In this document: one piece after another, positions 47,406 through 58,232 of the stretch
How positions within the stretch are numbered: position 1 is the first letter of the stretch
How the letters are laid out: every line of letters begins with the position of its first letter
Source of the DNA: Clostridiaceae bacterium
GTDB taxonomy: Bacteria > Bacillota > Clostridia > Clostridiales > Clostridiaceae
DNA length: 64,000 bases
Direction of reading: 5' to 3'
NCBI GenBank assembly: GCA_014380625.1
Contig: JACMJL010000338.1
Coordinates: forward strand, 1-64,000
Program-made: the position numbers and the translations under genes
The notes under the pieces: model-generated
Told to the model about the DNA's origin: nothing
Databases searched by the model: none
The model's input: only the letters and a program-made list of their open reading frames with translations

Positions 47406-48188
47406 ATGCAAATTGGTATTTCCTCTGCCTGTTTTTATCCAAAGGTGGAAACTGAAAACTCAATTTTGCTAATGAAAGAACTAGGCTTTGACCTAGGTGA
47501 GATTTTTTTAAATAGTCCAAGTGAATATGAGTACGATTTTGTTGAAAAACTGCATGAGCAAAAATTAAAACATAATTTTAAAATAAATTCAGTGCATGCC
47601 TTTTGTGCTCCTTTTGAACCCTTCCTTTTCGACAGATATGAGAGAAGAAGGAAAGATATGCTAATTTATTTTAGAGCTATGTGCAAAGCCTGTAAGCAAC
47701 TTGATGCAAATTCTTACACTTTCCATGGTATGAGAAATATTGAGTTTACAGGATTAGACAAGGATTTTGTAATAGATATTTATAATGAGTTAACTTATAT
47801 TGCTAATGAGACTGGAATAAAGCTAGCACAAGAAAATGTTTCCTGGTGTATGTCATCCAACTTAGATTTTTTAAAAATGATAAAGGAGAAATGCAAATAT
47901 CCAATATTTTTTACTTTAGATCTTAAGCAGGCCTATAAAGCAAATAAGGTCCCATTAGAATATATTAATTTAATGGGCAAGGAGTTAGTTAATCTACATA
48001 TTAACGATAAGGATGAAGAACATGTTTGTTTACTTCCGGGAAATGGAAATATAGATTATTCTATTTTAAGTAAAGAATTATCTGAAATAGGGTATAATGG
48101 AAATGCCATCATTGAGGTATACAATGAGAACTTTTTGACATATGATGAAATAATAAAATCTAAAAAACTTTTGATGAACGTATTGTAA
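47406..48188 (+). CDS. Sugar phosphate isomerase/epimerase (xylose isomerase-like TIM barrel)
   Basis: FTLDLKQAYKANK, LHINDKDEEHVCLLPGNGNIDY, GNAIIEVYNENF. Confidence 0.82.
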   Translation: MQIGISSACFYPKVETENSILLMKELGFDLGEIFLNSPSEYEYDFVEKLHEQKLKHNFKINSVHAFCAPFEPFLFDRYERRRKDMLIYFRAMCKACKQLDANSYTFHGMRNIEFTGLDKDFVIDIYNELTYIANETGIKLAQENVSWCMSSNLDFLKMIKEKCKYPIFFTLDLKQAYKANKVPLEYINLMGKELVNLHINDKDEEHVCLLPGNGNIDYSILSKELSEIGYNGNAIIEVYNENFLTYDEIIKSKKLLMNVL

Positions 48189-48338
48189 AAGTTAATTGGA
48201 ATTTGTACAATTAGTAATATATCATAAATTTTACGAAAAATAAAATATTTGATTAACTAAGTTTGAAAAAAACTTAGTAAGTATGGTATAATATATAAAT
48301 CGAAAAGCATTCACGCAAATGTAGGAGGAGAAATAATA

Positions 48339-49634
48339 ATGAACGCTAAAATTGAAAAACTAGAAAATAACATAATACAGTTGGAAATAACTGTTGAGGC
48401 CGAAATATTTAATGAGGCTTTATTGAAATCAGTTAAAAAGAATAGTAAGAAATTTGATTTACCTGGTTTCAGAAAAGGTAAGGCTCCAATAGCAATGATT
48501 AAAAGGAATTATGGCGTAGAGGTTTTTTATGAAGATGCTATGAATTTTATTTATGAGGATACATACCCAAAGGTAATAAAAGAAAATAATCTTAATCCAG
48601 TAGATTATCCAGAACTTGATATAGTTGAAATTGGCGAAGGTAAAGACTTTATTTACATAGCTAAGGTTGCTGTTATGCCTGAAGTTATTCTTGGGGAATA
48701 CAATGGAGTCGAAGTTTCTAAGGTTGAGTACCCTGTTTCTGATGAAGAAGTAGATAAACAAATTAAGTTAATGCAAGAAAAGGGCGCAAGAGTAGAAATT
48801 AAGTCTGAGGATACTGCAGTTGAAAAAGGTGATATAGCTATCATTGATTTTAAGGGTTATGTAGATGGGATTGCTTTTGAAGGCGGAGAAGGGAAAGAAT
48901 TCTCTCTTGAAATAGGATCAGGTTCCTTTATCGATAATTTCGAAGATCAATTAATAGGTCTTAAAAAAGGTGAAAAGAAGGAAGTTAATGTTCATTTCCC
49001 AGAAGAATATGGTAAAGAAGAATTAAATGGAAAAGCTGCTATGTTCGAAGTAACAGTAAATGAAATAAAAGCTAAAGAACTTCCAGACTTAGATGATGAA
49101 TTCGCAAAAGAAGTTTCAGAATTTGATACACTTGCTGAATTAAAGACTGATATGAAAAATAAGATTATTGAATCAAACAACCTAAGAGCTGAAAGAGAAT
49201 TTGAAGATAAAGTTGTTGATGCGGCTTGCGAAAATGCAAAAATTGATATTCCAGCTGTTATGATAAAGAAAGAAACTGATATAATGCTTCAAGAACTTGA
49301 ACAAAGATTAAAGTATCAGGAATTAGATTTGAAGTCTTATTATCAATATACCAATACAACAGAAGAAAAAGTTAGAGAATACATGAAAGAAAATGCTGAA
49401 AAGAGAGTAAAGACAAAGTTAGTTGTTGAAGAGATAGCTAAGGTTGAAAAAGTAGAAGCTACAGAAGAAGAACTATTAGTAAAGGCAACCGAGTATGCTA
49501 AACAGTATGGCGATAAGGATATAGAAAAAATGGCTAAATTGCTTTTAGATGCTCAGAAAGAATATATAAAGACAGATGTTATAAACGAAAAAGTAATTAA
49601 AATGTTGGTTAACAATTCAAAAACTGTAGCATAA
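48339..49634 (+). CDS. tig: Trigger factor
   Basis: [41 protein letters not shown]. Confidence 0.95.
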   Translation: MNAKIEKLENNIIQLEITVEAEIFNEALLKSVKKNSKKFDLPGFRKGKAPIAMIKRNYGVEVFYEDAMNFIYEDTYPKVIKENNLNPVDYPELDIVEIGEGKDFIYIAKVAVMPEVILGEYNGVEVSKVEYPVSDEEVDKQIKLMQEKGARVEIKSEDTAVEKGDIAIIDFKGYVDGIAFEGGEGKEFSLEIGSGSFIDNFEDQLIGLKKGEKKEVNVHFPEEYGKEELNGKAAMFEVTVNEIKAKELPDLDDEFAKEVSEFDTLAELKTDMKNKIIESNNLRAEREFEDKVVDAACENAKIDIPAVMIKKETDIMLQELEQRLKYQELDLKSYYQYTNTTEEKVREYMKENAEKRVKTKLVVEEIAKVEKVEATEEELLVKATEYAKQYGDKDIEKMAKLLLDAQKEYIKTDVINEKVIKMLVNNSKTVA

Positions 49635-49640
49635 TATTAT

Positions 49641-49678
49641 GATAGATTAATTGCCAGATTTTTTCTGGCTATTAATCT
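49641..49678 (+). other. Stem-loop between tig and clpP (terminator or processing site)
   Basis: AGATTAATTGCCAGA-TTTTT-TCTGGCTATTAATCT. Confidence 0.7.
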
Positions 49679-49714
49679 AAATAGGAAATTTTATAATGAT
49701 TAGGAGGGATTTTT

Positions 49715-50299
49715 ATGAGTTTAGTTCCAATGGTCGTTGAACAAACAAATAGAGGTGAAAGATCCTATGATATATATTCTAGACTTTTAAAGGATAGAAT
49801 AGTATTTTTAGGAGAAGAAGTTAATGATGTAACTGCTAGTTTAGTAGTAGCTCAATTACTATTTTTAGAAGGTGAAGATCCAGATAAGGATATTTATCTG
49901 TATATAAATAGTCCTGGAGGGTCTATAACTGCTGGTATGGCTATTTTTGATACAATGCAATACATAAAACCTGATGTATCAACTATTTGCGTGGGTATGG
50001 CGGCTTCCATGGGTTCGTTTTTGCTCGCTGCAGGTGCAAAGGGCAAGAGATTTGCATTACCAAACAGTGAAATAATGATTCATCAGCCACTTGGTGGTTT
50101 TCAAGGTCAAGCAACCGATATTAATATTCATGCGCAACGTATACTTAGAATTAAAGAAACTTTGAATAGAATATTAAGTGAAAGATCAGGTCAGCCATTA
50201 GAGACAATAAAAAAAGATACGGAAAGAGATAATTTTATGTCTGCAGATGAAGCTAGAGAATATGGACTAATAGATGAAGTTATAGCTAAAAAGAAATAA
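49715..50299 (+). CDS. clpP: ATP-dependent Clp protease proteolytic subunit
   Basis: [47 protein letters not shown]. Confidence 0.97.
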   Translation: MSLVPMVVEQTNRGERSYDIYSRLLKDRIVFLGEEVNDVTASLVVAQLLFLEGEDPDKDIYLYINSPGGSITAGMAIFDTMQYIKPDVSTICVGMAASMGSFLLAAGAKGKRFALPNSEIMIHQPLGGFQGQATDINIHAQRILRIKETLNRILSERSGQPLETIKKDTERDNFMSADEAREYGLIDEVIAKKK

Positions 50300-50316
50300 C
50301 CTTGTGAGGTGAAGAT

Positions 50317-51612
50317 ATGGCCAGAGTTGAAGATAAAAAACAGTTGAAGTGTTCATTCTGTGGAAAAAGTCAAGATCAGGTAAGACGACTTATTGCTGGT
50401 CCTGGAGTGTACATTTGCGATGAATGTATTGAATTGTGTTCTGAAATAATTACTGATGAATTTGAGGAGACTGTTCAAGTTGACATGAATGCATTACCAA
50501 AACCTGCCGAAATTAAAAGTTATCTAGACCAGTATGTTGTTGGTCAGAATGGAGCAAAGAAATCTCTTGCAGTTGCTGTTTATAATCACTACAAGAGAAT
50601 AAATGCTACTACTAGTGATGAAGATATTGAACTACAAAAGAGTAACATCCTTTTGCTTGGACCAACAGGTTCAGGAAAAACTTTACTTGCTCAGACTCTT
50701 GCTAAATTTTTAAATGTACCTTTTGCTATTGCTGATGCAACAACATTGACTGAAGCAGGTTATGTTGGTGAAGATGTAGAGAATATACTTCTTAAGTTGA
50801 TACAAAATTCTGATTACGATATAGAGAGAGCAGAAAAAGGCATAGTATATATAGATGAAATAGATAAGATAGCAAGAAAATCAGAAAATCCATCTATAAC
50901 AAGAGATGTTTCTGGGGAAGGTGTTCAACAAGCATTATTGAAGATACTTGAAGGAACAATTGCTTCTGTACCTCCACAGGGTGGTAGAAAGCATCCACAT
51001 CAAGAGTTTATTCAAATAAATACAACTAATATTCTATTTATTTGTGGTGGAGCTTTCGATGGAGTTGAAAAGATTATTGAAAAAAGAACACGTACTAGTT
51101 CTTTAGGTTTTGGGGCTGACATTCAGACTAAAAAAGAAAAAGATGTCAGTGCAGTTCTTAAAGATATAATGCCTGGGGATTTACTTAAATTTGGATTAAT
51201 TCCTGAATTTGTTGGTAGACTTCCTATTGTAGTAACTTTAGAGGCATTAGATCGGATGGCACTTGTTAAAATTTTGGGAGAGCCTAAGAATGCGTTGATT
51301 AAACAGTATAAGAAGCTTTTTGAAATGGATAATGTATCACTTGAATTTAATGATGATGCATTAGAGTTAATAGCAGAAGAAGCAATTACTAGAAATACAG
51401 GGGCAAGAGGTCTTAGGGCTATCCTTGAAGAAATTATGAAGGATATTATGTTTGATATTCCTTCAAAAGAGGAAATAACTAAGGTTACAATAACACAGGA
51501 TACAGTTAAGTCAAAACAACCGGAAGTCGAATTACTGGGAGAGGGAGAAAAACGCCCAGTTATGAAGGGTTCTAAGAGAAATAAAAATAAAAGAGGTCCG
51601 GAAACGGCATAA
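50317..51612 (+). CDS. clpX: ATP-dependent Clp protease ATP-binding subunit ClpX
   Basis: [11 protein letters not shown]...CDECIELC zinc finger, [26 protein letters not shown]. Confidence 0.97.
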   Translation: MARVEDKKQLKCSFCGKSQDQVRRLIAGPGVYICDECIELCSEIITDEFEETVQVDMNALPKPAEIKSYLDQYVVGQNGAKKSLAVAVYNHYKRINATTSDEDIELQKSNILLLGPTGSGKTLLAQTLAKFLNVPFAIADATTLTEAGYVGEDVENILLKLIQNSDYDIERAEKGIVYIDEIDKIARKSENPSITRDVSGEGVQQALLKILEGTIASVPPQGGRKHPHQEFIQINTTNILFICGGAFDGVEKIIEKRTRTSSLGFGADIQTKKEKDVSAVLKDIMPGDLLKFGLIPEFVGRLPIVVTLEALDRMALVKILGEPKNALIKQYKKLFEMDNVSLEFNDDALELIAEEAITRNTGARGLRAILEEIMKDIMFDIPSKEEITKVTITQDTVKSKQPEVELLGEGEKRPVMKGSKRNKNKRGPETA

Positions 51613-51616
51613 GAAA

Positions 51617-51641
51617 AGCAGCGAAAGCTGTTTTTTTTTCG
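51617..51641 (+). terminator. Intrinsic terminator after clpX
   Basis: CAGC GAAA GCTG TTTTTTTTT. Confidence 0.85.
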
Positions 51642-51750
51642 TTTCAAATGTATAAATTAAAGTATATATTAAGATAAGTTGAACATAATAAGAAGAGATT
51701 TGTAATTATGATATTGTGAAACTATTCTTATTATGAAAGGACTGAAAGTC

Positions 51751-53433
51751 ATGACCAATATATTGATTATTGTTGAAATGTTTTTTACAGCGGTTATAGG
51801 ATTATATTTTTTGAATGCATTAAAAAGCCAACAATTAAACAAAACAACCGTAGTTCAAGAAAATAAAAAAGAATTGGAAAATCTCTTGAAAATGAGAAGG
51901 GTAATGCTTACAGAACCGCTATCAGAAAAGAGTAGACCAAAAACTTTTAGTGAGGTGATTGGTCAAGAGAAAGGTATTCAAGCGCTTATAGCTGCCCTCT
52001 GTGGACAAAACCCTCAACATGTTATAATTTATGGACCTCCAGGCGTAGGTAAGACTGCAGCGGCTAGATTAGTTCTAGAGTACGCAAAGCGACAGGATAA
52101 ATCACCTTTTAGGCAAGAAGCTAAGATAATTGAAATAGATGCTACCACTGTTCGATTTGATGATAGAGGTATAGCAGATCCCTTAATTGGATCAGTACAT
52201 GACCCCATATATCAAGGCGCAGGACCTTTAGGCGTAGCCGGAATCCCACAACCAAAGATTGGAGCAGTTACCAGAGCTCATGGCGGGGTGCTATTTATTG
52301 ATGAGATAGGTGAACTTCATCCTATAGAAATGAATAAACTACTTAAAGTCATGGAAGATAGAAAAGTTTTATTAGATAGTGTGTATTATAATTCTTGTGA
52401 TCAAAATATGCCTACCTATGTGAGAGAGGTATTCGAAAATGGACTTCCGGCAGATTTTAGGCTTGTAGGTGCCACAACTCGAAATGCTGAAGAAATAATT
52501 CCAGCGTTAAGATCAAGATGCGTAGAGGTATACTTTAGGGGGTTAACCTCTGAAGAAGTTCAAAAAATTGCGAAAAATGCCATTGAAAAAATTGAAATGA
52601 AGATAAGCGAAGACGCACTACAACTTATTGGTAAGTATTCTAATAACGGTAGAGATGCTGTAAATTTAGTTCAACTAGCGGCAGGAATTGCTATAAACGA
52701 GCGAAGAGAAATTATATTTCCTAGCGATTTAGAAATCATAATAGAAAATGGTCAATTTTCCCCAAGACCAGAAAAGAAGATAAATGATAAACCCCAAGTA
52801 GGATATGTTAATGGTCTTGCAATATACGGGGCTAATATGGGAACAATTATTGAAATAGAAGCAATGGCTAAAAAAGTAAGTCAACGAAAAGGTGAACTTA
52901 AGATTACAGGAATAGTTCACGAGGAGGAAATAAGTACCTTAAACAGAAAAATGAAAAGAAAAAGCACTGCTCACTGTTCAGTTGAAAATGTTATTAGTGT
53001 TATTGAAAATAAATTTGATATAAACTGTTCTGAATACGATTTACATATTAATTTTCCAGGAGGAGTACCAGTGGATGGCCCATCAGCAGGAATTGGTATA
53101 GCAGTTGCAATATACAGTGCAATTAAAAACATACCCATCGATAATAAAATAGCTATGACTGGTGAAATTTCTTTACATGGCAAAGTAAAGCCTATAGGTG
53201 GAGTAAATGCAAAGATTGAAGCAGCAATAAAAGCAGGCGCAACAAGAATTATAATTCCTAAAGAAAACTGGCAAGATAATTTTTCTCAAATTAAAGGAGG
53301 AATTATTATCCCTGTGTCTAATATTGAGGAAGTAGTTAAACTATCACTAATATTTGATTATAATGAAAGTCAATCTATCAAGGTAGAAGAAAGGAATCCC
53401 AGCGTTCTTTATGCCAGCTCCTCCAATAATTGA
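51751..53433 (+). CDS. lonB: ATP-dependent protease LonB
   Basis: N-terminal TM, IYGPPGVGKTAAARLVLEYAK, Lon protease Ser/Lys region DGPSAGIGIAVAIYSA; adjacent to lon. Confidence 0.93.
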   Translation: MTNILIIVEMFFTAVIGLYFLNALKSQQLNKTTVVQENKKELENLLKMRRVMLTEPLSEKSRPKTFSEVIGQEKGIQALIAALCGQNPQHVIIYGPPGVGKTAAARLVLEYAKRQDKSPFRQEAKIIEIDATTVRFDDRGIADPLIGSVHDPIYQGAGPLGVAGIPQPKIGAVTRAHGGVLFIDEIGELHPIEMNKLLKVMEDRKVLLDSVYYNSCDQNMPTYVREVFENGLPADFRLVGATTRNAEEIIPALRSRCVEVYFRGLTSEEVQKIAKNAIEKIEMKISEDALQLIGKYSNNGRDAVNLVQLAAGIAINERREIIFPSDLEIIIENGQFSPRPEKKINDKPQVGYVNGLAIYGANMGTIIEIEAMAKKVSQRKGELKITGIVHEEEISTLNRKMKRKSTAHCSVENVISVIENKFDINCSEYDLHINFPGGVPVDGPSAGIGIAVAIYSAIKNIPIDNKIAMTGEISLHGKVKPIGGVNAKIEAAIKAGATRIIIPKENWQDNFSQIKGGIIIPVSNIEEVVKLSLIFDYNESQSIKVEERNPSVLYASSSNN

Positions 53434-53579
53434 GAATTAATAATATAACATTTGTAAAATAATTATTTTATGGTTATAATATATTAAGCTAGCTAAGCAT
53501 TTGCATAGCTACTTTCATTTTTTAAAGTTTGGGTTATATTAAATTAACACAAATTAGTAATGCATGAGGAGGGGAGAAA

Positions 53580-55901
53580 ATGGAAAGTAATATTAAAATT
53601 CTTCCTTTGATTCCGTTAAGAGGGATAACTATATTTCCGTATATGGTACTTCATTTTGATGTTGGTCGTGAAAAGTCTGTAGTTGCGCTTGAAAACGCAA
53701 TGTTGAATGGTCAAGAGATTTTTCTGGTTTCTCAAAAGGATCCTAAAGTAGAAGAACCTGAGAAAGAAGATATTTTTAATATAGGAACAATATGTAGTGT
53801 TAAACAAATCCTGAAATTACCCGGAGATACTGTTAGATTATTAGTTGAGGGTGAACATAGAGGGCAAATAGTAAACTACATAGATGGTGAGGAATTCTTT
53901 AAGGCAGAAATTAGAATCTTAGACGATAAGGAATCAATTAAGGATAATAAGTCGGAGGCATTAATTAGAACAGTAAAAGAATCTTTTAATCAGTATATGA
54001 AGCTTTCTGGAAGTGTACCAGCAGAGGCTTTAGTTTCTTTGGACGATTTAGATGAACAAGGAAGGCTTGCGGATGTGGTATGTTCATATTTATTACTTAA
54101 ACAAGAGAAGAAGCAAGAACTTCTTGAAGCCTATGATGTAGCAGAAAGATTGAATAGTATTCTTTTAATTTTAGTTAGTGAAATTGATATTCTTAAAATT
54201 GAAAGAAAGATTGGTACAAAGGTAAAAAATAAGATTGATAAAATGCAAAAGGAATATTATCTTAGAGAACAAATAAAAGCTATCCAAGAAGAATTAGGCG
54301 AAGACGATGAAGATAAGAGAGAAATTAATAAGTATAAGCTTAAGATTAATAAAGCTAAGCTCCCTAAAGAAATTAAAGAGAAGGCACTTTATGAATTAGA
54401 TAGACTTAAAAATACCGGAAGCTACTCCGCTGAAGGTGGCTTAATAAGATCTTACATGGATTGGATTTTAGATTTACCTTGGAATTATACTACGGAAGAT
54501 AATATGGATGTAAAGGTAGCCAGAGAAATACTTGAAAAAGAACATTATGGTTTAGAAGATGTTAAAGACAGAATTATTGAATACTTAGCTGTGAAAAATA
54601 TGAGTAATACTTTAAAGGGACCTATATTATGTTTAGTTGGTCCTCCTGGTGTTGGCAAAACCTCTATTGCAAGGTCAATAGCAAATTCTTTAAATAGGAA
54701 TTTTGTTAGAATGTCACTTGGTGGAGTTAGAGATGAAGCAGAAATCAGGGGCCATAGAAAAACCTATATTGGGGCAATACCTGGAAGAATAATTTATGGA
54801 ATGAAGCAGGCGAAGTCTAAAAACCCACTTTTCTTATTGGATGAGATAGATAAGATGAGTAATGAATTTAGAGGTGACCCAGCAGATGCACTACTAGAGG
54901 TATTAGATAGTGAACAAAACAGTACTTTTAGAGATCATTATCTTGAACTTGACTTTGATTTATCAAAGGTGTTGTTTATTACAACCGCAAATTCATTGGA
55001 AACTATACCGAGACCACTAATGGATAGAATGGAAGTAATAGAGATTTCAGGATATACCACTGAAGAAAAATTAAATATTTCTAAAACACATCTTATTCCA
55101 AAACAGTTAAAAGAGAATGGAATAAATGATAATAATAAGGTATCTTTTTCAGATTCAGCAATAAATTCCTTAATAGAAAATTATACAAAGGAGTCAGGCG
55201 TTAGAGGTCTTGAAAGAAAAATTGCTTCAGTAATTAGAAAAGCTATTACTGAAATAGTTGAAAAGGACAAGAAATCCATTTTAGTAACTATAAATCATGT
55301 AAAAAAATACATAGGTCCATTTATCTTTACCTATGATAAGGTAGTCAAAACTGATAAAGTTGGAGTAGTTATGGGAATGGCATGGACAGGATATGGTGGA
55401 GATACTCTACCAATTGAAGTAAGCGTTATGAAGGGCACAGGTAAGCTAGAACTTACTGGTCAACTTGGAGATGTAATGAAAGAGTCTGCAAAGGCAGGAT
55501 ATAGTTACGTTAGAGCCAACGCAGAAAAATATAGCATTAATGCAGATTTTTATAAAGATAAAGATTTACATATACATGTTCCAGAGGGTGCAGTACCGAA
55601 GGATGGACCGTCAGCTGGGGTAACTATGATTACAGCAATGGTCTCTGCTCTAACTGGGAAAAAAGTAAGACACAATGTGGCTATGACAGGAGAAATAACA
55701 CTTACTGGAAGAGTATTACCCATTGGTGGGTTAAAGGAAAAATGTCTTGCAGCATATAGAGCAGGAATCGATACAATAATTGTGCCTAAGGAAAATGAAA
55801 AAGATGTTATTAAAATACCAAATACGGTTAAGGGTAAGATGAATTTTATTTATGCTGATCAAATTGATACAGTATTGCAGAATTCTATTATTGACTATTA
55901 A
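53580..55901 (+). CDS. lon: Endopeptidase La (Lon)
   Basis: LPLIPLRGITIFPYMVLHFDVGR, LVGPPGVGKTSIARSIA, PKDGPSAGVTMITAM. Confidence 0.97.
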   Translation: MESNIKILPLIPLRGITIFPYMVLHFDVGREKSVVALENAMLNGQEIFLVSQKDPKVEEPEKEDIFNIGTICSVKQILKLPGDTVRLLVEGEHRGQIVNYIDGEEFFKAEIRILDDKESIKDNKSEALIRTVKESFNQYMKLSGSVPAEALVSLDDLDEQGRLADVVCSYLLLKQEKKQELLEAYDVAERLNSILLILVSEIDILKIERKIGTKVKNKIDKMQKEYYLREQIKAIQEELGEDDEDKREINKYKLKINKAKLPKEIKEKALYELDRLKNTGSYSAEGGLIRSYMDWILDLPWNYTTEDNMDVKVAREILEKEHYGLEDVKDRIIEYLAVKNMSNTLKGPILCLVGPPGVGKTSIARSIANSLNRNFVRMSLGGVRDEAEIRGHRKTYIGAIPGRIIYGMKQAKSKNPLFLLDEIDKMSNEFRGDPADALLEVLDSEQNSTFRDHYLELDFDLSKVLFITTANSLETIPRPLMDRMEVIEISGYTTEEKLNISKTHLIPKQLKENGINDNNKVSFSDSAINSLIENYTKESGVRGLERKIASVIRKAITEIVEKDKKSILVTINHVKKYIGPFIFTYDKVVKTDKVGVVMGMAWTGYGGDTLPIEVSVMKGTGKLELTGQLGDVMKESAKAGYSYVRANAEKYSINADFYKDKDLHIHVPEGAVPKDGPSAGVTMITAMVSALTGKKVRHNVAMTGEITLTGRVLPIGGLKEKCLAAYRAGIDTIIVPKENEKDVIKIPNTVKGKMNFIYADQIDTVLQNSIIDY

Positions 55902-55919
55902 AACCTAGGGAGATGGACT

Positions 55920-56522
55920 ATGGAAATAAAACAATCAGATTTTATAATTTCTGCTGTAGCAGCAAGTCAATATCCAAAGGATGACTTTCCGGAGGTTGCC
56001 TTTGTTGGAAAATCAAATGTGGGCAAGTCCTCACTGATCAATGCACTAACTAATAGGAAGAAGCTTGCAAAAGTAAGTGGTACGCCAGGTAAAACCAGAC
56101 TAGTTAACTTCTTCTTGATAAATAAAGGTGTCTACTTTGTGGATCTTCCTGGTTACGGCTATGCTAAGATTTCTAGAGAACAACAAAAGACCTGGGGTAA
56201 GATGATCGAATCTTATCTACAGGGGAGAAGAACTTTGAGAAAGTTTGTACTACTGGTAGATTCAAGGCATAAACCAACTGAGGACGATATTATAATGCAC
56301 AACTGGATTAAACATTATGGCGTAGAATGTATTGTTGTTGCTACTAAAGTAGATAAACTTACAAAGATGGAAATTGCTAAGAGTAAAAAATTAATTAAAG
56401 AAACTTTAGATTTTGAACCTAATGATAAACTTGTTTATATTTCATCTTCAAAAAAAGTTGGTATGCAGGAACTTGTTGATACTATTTTTGATGAATTAAT
56501 AAATATGGAGAATCAAAGGTAA
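55920..56522 (+). CDS. ysxC: Ribosome biogenesis GTPase YsxC/EngB
   Basis: [48 protein letters not shown]. Confidence 0.96.
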   Translation: MEIKQSDFIISAVAASQYPKDDFPEVAFVGKSNVGKSSLINALTNRKKLAKVSGTPGKTRLVNFFLINKGVYFVDLPGYGYAKISREQQKTWGKMIESYLQGRRTLRKFVLLVDSRHKPTEDDIIMHNWIKHYGVECIVVATKVDKLTKMEIAKSKKLIKETLDFEPNDKLVYISSSKKVGMQELVDTIFDELINMENQR

Positions 56523-56540
56523 TTTTTAATGTGTATATTT

Positions 56541-56576
56541 AAAGAAGCAGGAGTTATTCTGCTTCTATTTTCTATT
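56541..56576 (+). terminator. Intrinsic terminator
   Basis: AGAAGCAGGAGTTATTCTGCTTCTATTTT. Confidence 0.65.
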
Positions 56577-56603
56577 TAAATAAATTAATGAGAAGGTGAT
56601 ATT

Positions 56604-57302
56604 ATGATCAAAATTATTATTAATTATGGGATTTTTTTAATAATGTATATTGTTCCGCTTATAGTTTTTATATTTTATAGTTTGAAAAACAGTTTAAATA
56701 GGAGTTTAATAGTTGTAGTGAGTAGCATATACTTGTTATTAAGTTTAACTTTTTCTAAAGTATCCTATAACTTATTTCCATTTATGATGGTGATATATGT
56801 CATAATATTAATTAGTAAAAAGGAAAAGGGTATATTTGACACTAAAGGGTTTAATATTTTAAAAGCATTCAAATATGCCATTTTCTCATATTTTATTTCA
56901 TCGATTATTTCCTTTATTTATATAATAATTCTAATAGGTCTAAATTTCAAAATTAGTGACCAGAAAATTATAAATAAAATGTTAGATTTACCTATTAACA
57001 AATTTATTATTATGGTTCCAATTATTATTTTATTTGCACCAGTTGTTGAAGAATTTGTGTTTCGGTGGTTTTTATATAATAAGTTTTTAAAAAAATATAT
57101 TGGTATTTACTGGGGTGCTATATTGAGCAGTGCATTTTTTTCCGTAGTACATTTTAATTTAAAATCCTTTGCTGTTATAATGACCTTAGGATTTATTAAC
57201 TGTTGGTTAATAAATAATAAAGGTTACTGGTATGCAGTTTTTAATCATGTTTTTTTTAACTGTGTTTCAGTAATAATTTTATTGTTAAATAAATTTACAT
57301 AA
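56604..57302 (+). CDS. CPBP family intramembrane metalloprotease
   Basis: PVVEEFVFRWFLYNKFLKK, FFSVVHFN, FNHVFFN. Confidence 0.85.
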   Translation: MIKIIINYGIFLIMYIVPLIVFIFYSLKNSLNRSLIVVVSSIYLLLSLTFSKVSYNLFPFMMVIYVIILISKKEKGIFDTKGFNILKAFKYAIFSYFISSIISFIYIIILIGLNFKISDQKIINKMLDLPINKFIIMVPIIILFAPVVEEFVFRWFLYNKFLKKYIGIYWGAILSSAFFSVVHFNLKSFAVIMTLGFINCWLINNKGYWYAVFNHVFFNCVSVIILLLNKFT

Positions 57303-57327
57303 TAAATACTTACAGAGTATAGCAAGT

Positions 57328-57699
57328 TTAGAAATCCATTGAGGGTATTTCATTTTTACTTAACATGACGCATTTTCCGTCGAATACTCCTCCATCATTG
57401 ATTCGAAGATTTTTTACACAAATATCTCCAGTTACAGAAGCAGAGCTCTCAATAGTAAGGGTTCCTTGACAGCTTAAATTGCCCTCAACTTTTCCTCCTA
57501 TAATTGCATTAAAGCAAGTGATGTTTCCTTTGCAAAAGGAAGTCTCGGAGGTCTCAACATCATCTTGCCATCGAATAGTTCCTTCTATAGTACCGTCTAT
57601 CCTTAAAAGCCCGCATCCACTTAGTCCACCGGTGATGGTACAATGTTCTCCTATAAGAGTCTCTATTCGGTTTGAATTTTTTTCTTTTTCATTAAACAT
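57328..57699 (-). CDS. Bactofilin (polymer-forming cytoskeletal protein)
   Basis: IGEHCTITGGLSGCGLLRIDGTIEGTIRW...GGKVEGNLSCQGTLTIESSASVTGDICVKNLRINDGGVFDGKC. Confidence 0.9.
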   Translation of the reverse strand: MFNEKEKNSNRIETLIGEHCTITGGLSGCGLLRIDGTIEGTIRWQDDVETSETSFCKGNITCFNAIIGGKVEGNLSCQGTLTIESSASVTGDICVKNLRINDGGVFDGKCVMLSKNEIPSMDF

Positions 57700-57941
57700 A
57701 ACTTAACCTGGTTTCTAAAATCGTAACAAACCGATTTTTCACATTATTCATGCGGTAGCATCACAGGATTCAACTACTTAGGTTAATACTTGCGTATTAA
57801 AACTCCGCAAACTTTCGTAAGCCTTGAATACATGTAGTAATCAAGTACAACAGAGTTAAAGCTGTTAGCTCTCCCTATAAAAAGTAATTTAGTACATGCC
57901 CGACTTTCACTATGTGTCTTTGCGACATATTTACTTTTCAC
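57700..57941 (-). ncRNA. Candidate structured leader RNA upstream of bactofilin
   Basis: On the minus strand: UUAAUAC-GCAA-GUAUUAA (57783-57800), GCUUAC-GAAA-GUUUGC (57807-57822), CUUGAUUAC-UACAU-GUAUUCAAG (57822-57844). Putative promoter lies immediately upstream. Confidence 0.55.
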
Positions 57942-57948
57942 TTATAGT

Positions 57949-57976
57949 ATTATCCTACATATTGTTTTTTATTCAA
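57949..57976 (-). promoter_or_regulatory. Sigma-A-type promoter for the bactofilin leader
   Basis: Minus strand TTGAAT (57971-57976), 16-nt spacer, GATAAT (57949-57954). Confidence 0.55.
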
Positions 57977-58232
57977 AATTTACCACAGAAACCAGTTTAA
58001 CCTCCTTTCGATTTATAATTATTTATTCTGTATTGTTACTGTTTATTTAATCAGTTGTTACCTCCTAAAATTAATAAATTTAAAATATAATAGAAAAAAT
58101 TGAATAAAAAAAATTTATTGGTCAATACTATTAATGTAATCGGAGAATTAAATCTCCATTGTGTAGAAGGCAGGTTGAAACCTATCTTTTATACTAAACC
58201 CCCCATCCCCCTTGGGACCGTAATTGGTCCCT

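Noticed and set aside
53485-53510. AGCTA-AGCATTTGCA-TAGCT repeat upstream of lon as a heat-shock operator
   Set aside because: Does not match CIRCE or CtsR consensus and is short and imperfect.
58140-58232. GC-rich hairpins near 58.2 kb (GGAGA/TCTCC; GGGACC-GTAATT-GGTCCC) as a separate small RNA
   Set aside because: No supporting promoter or conserved structure; most simply a terminator or 3'-end structure for adjacent genes, with only a weak U-tract.
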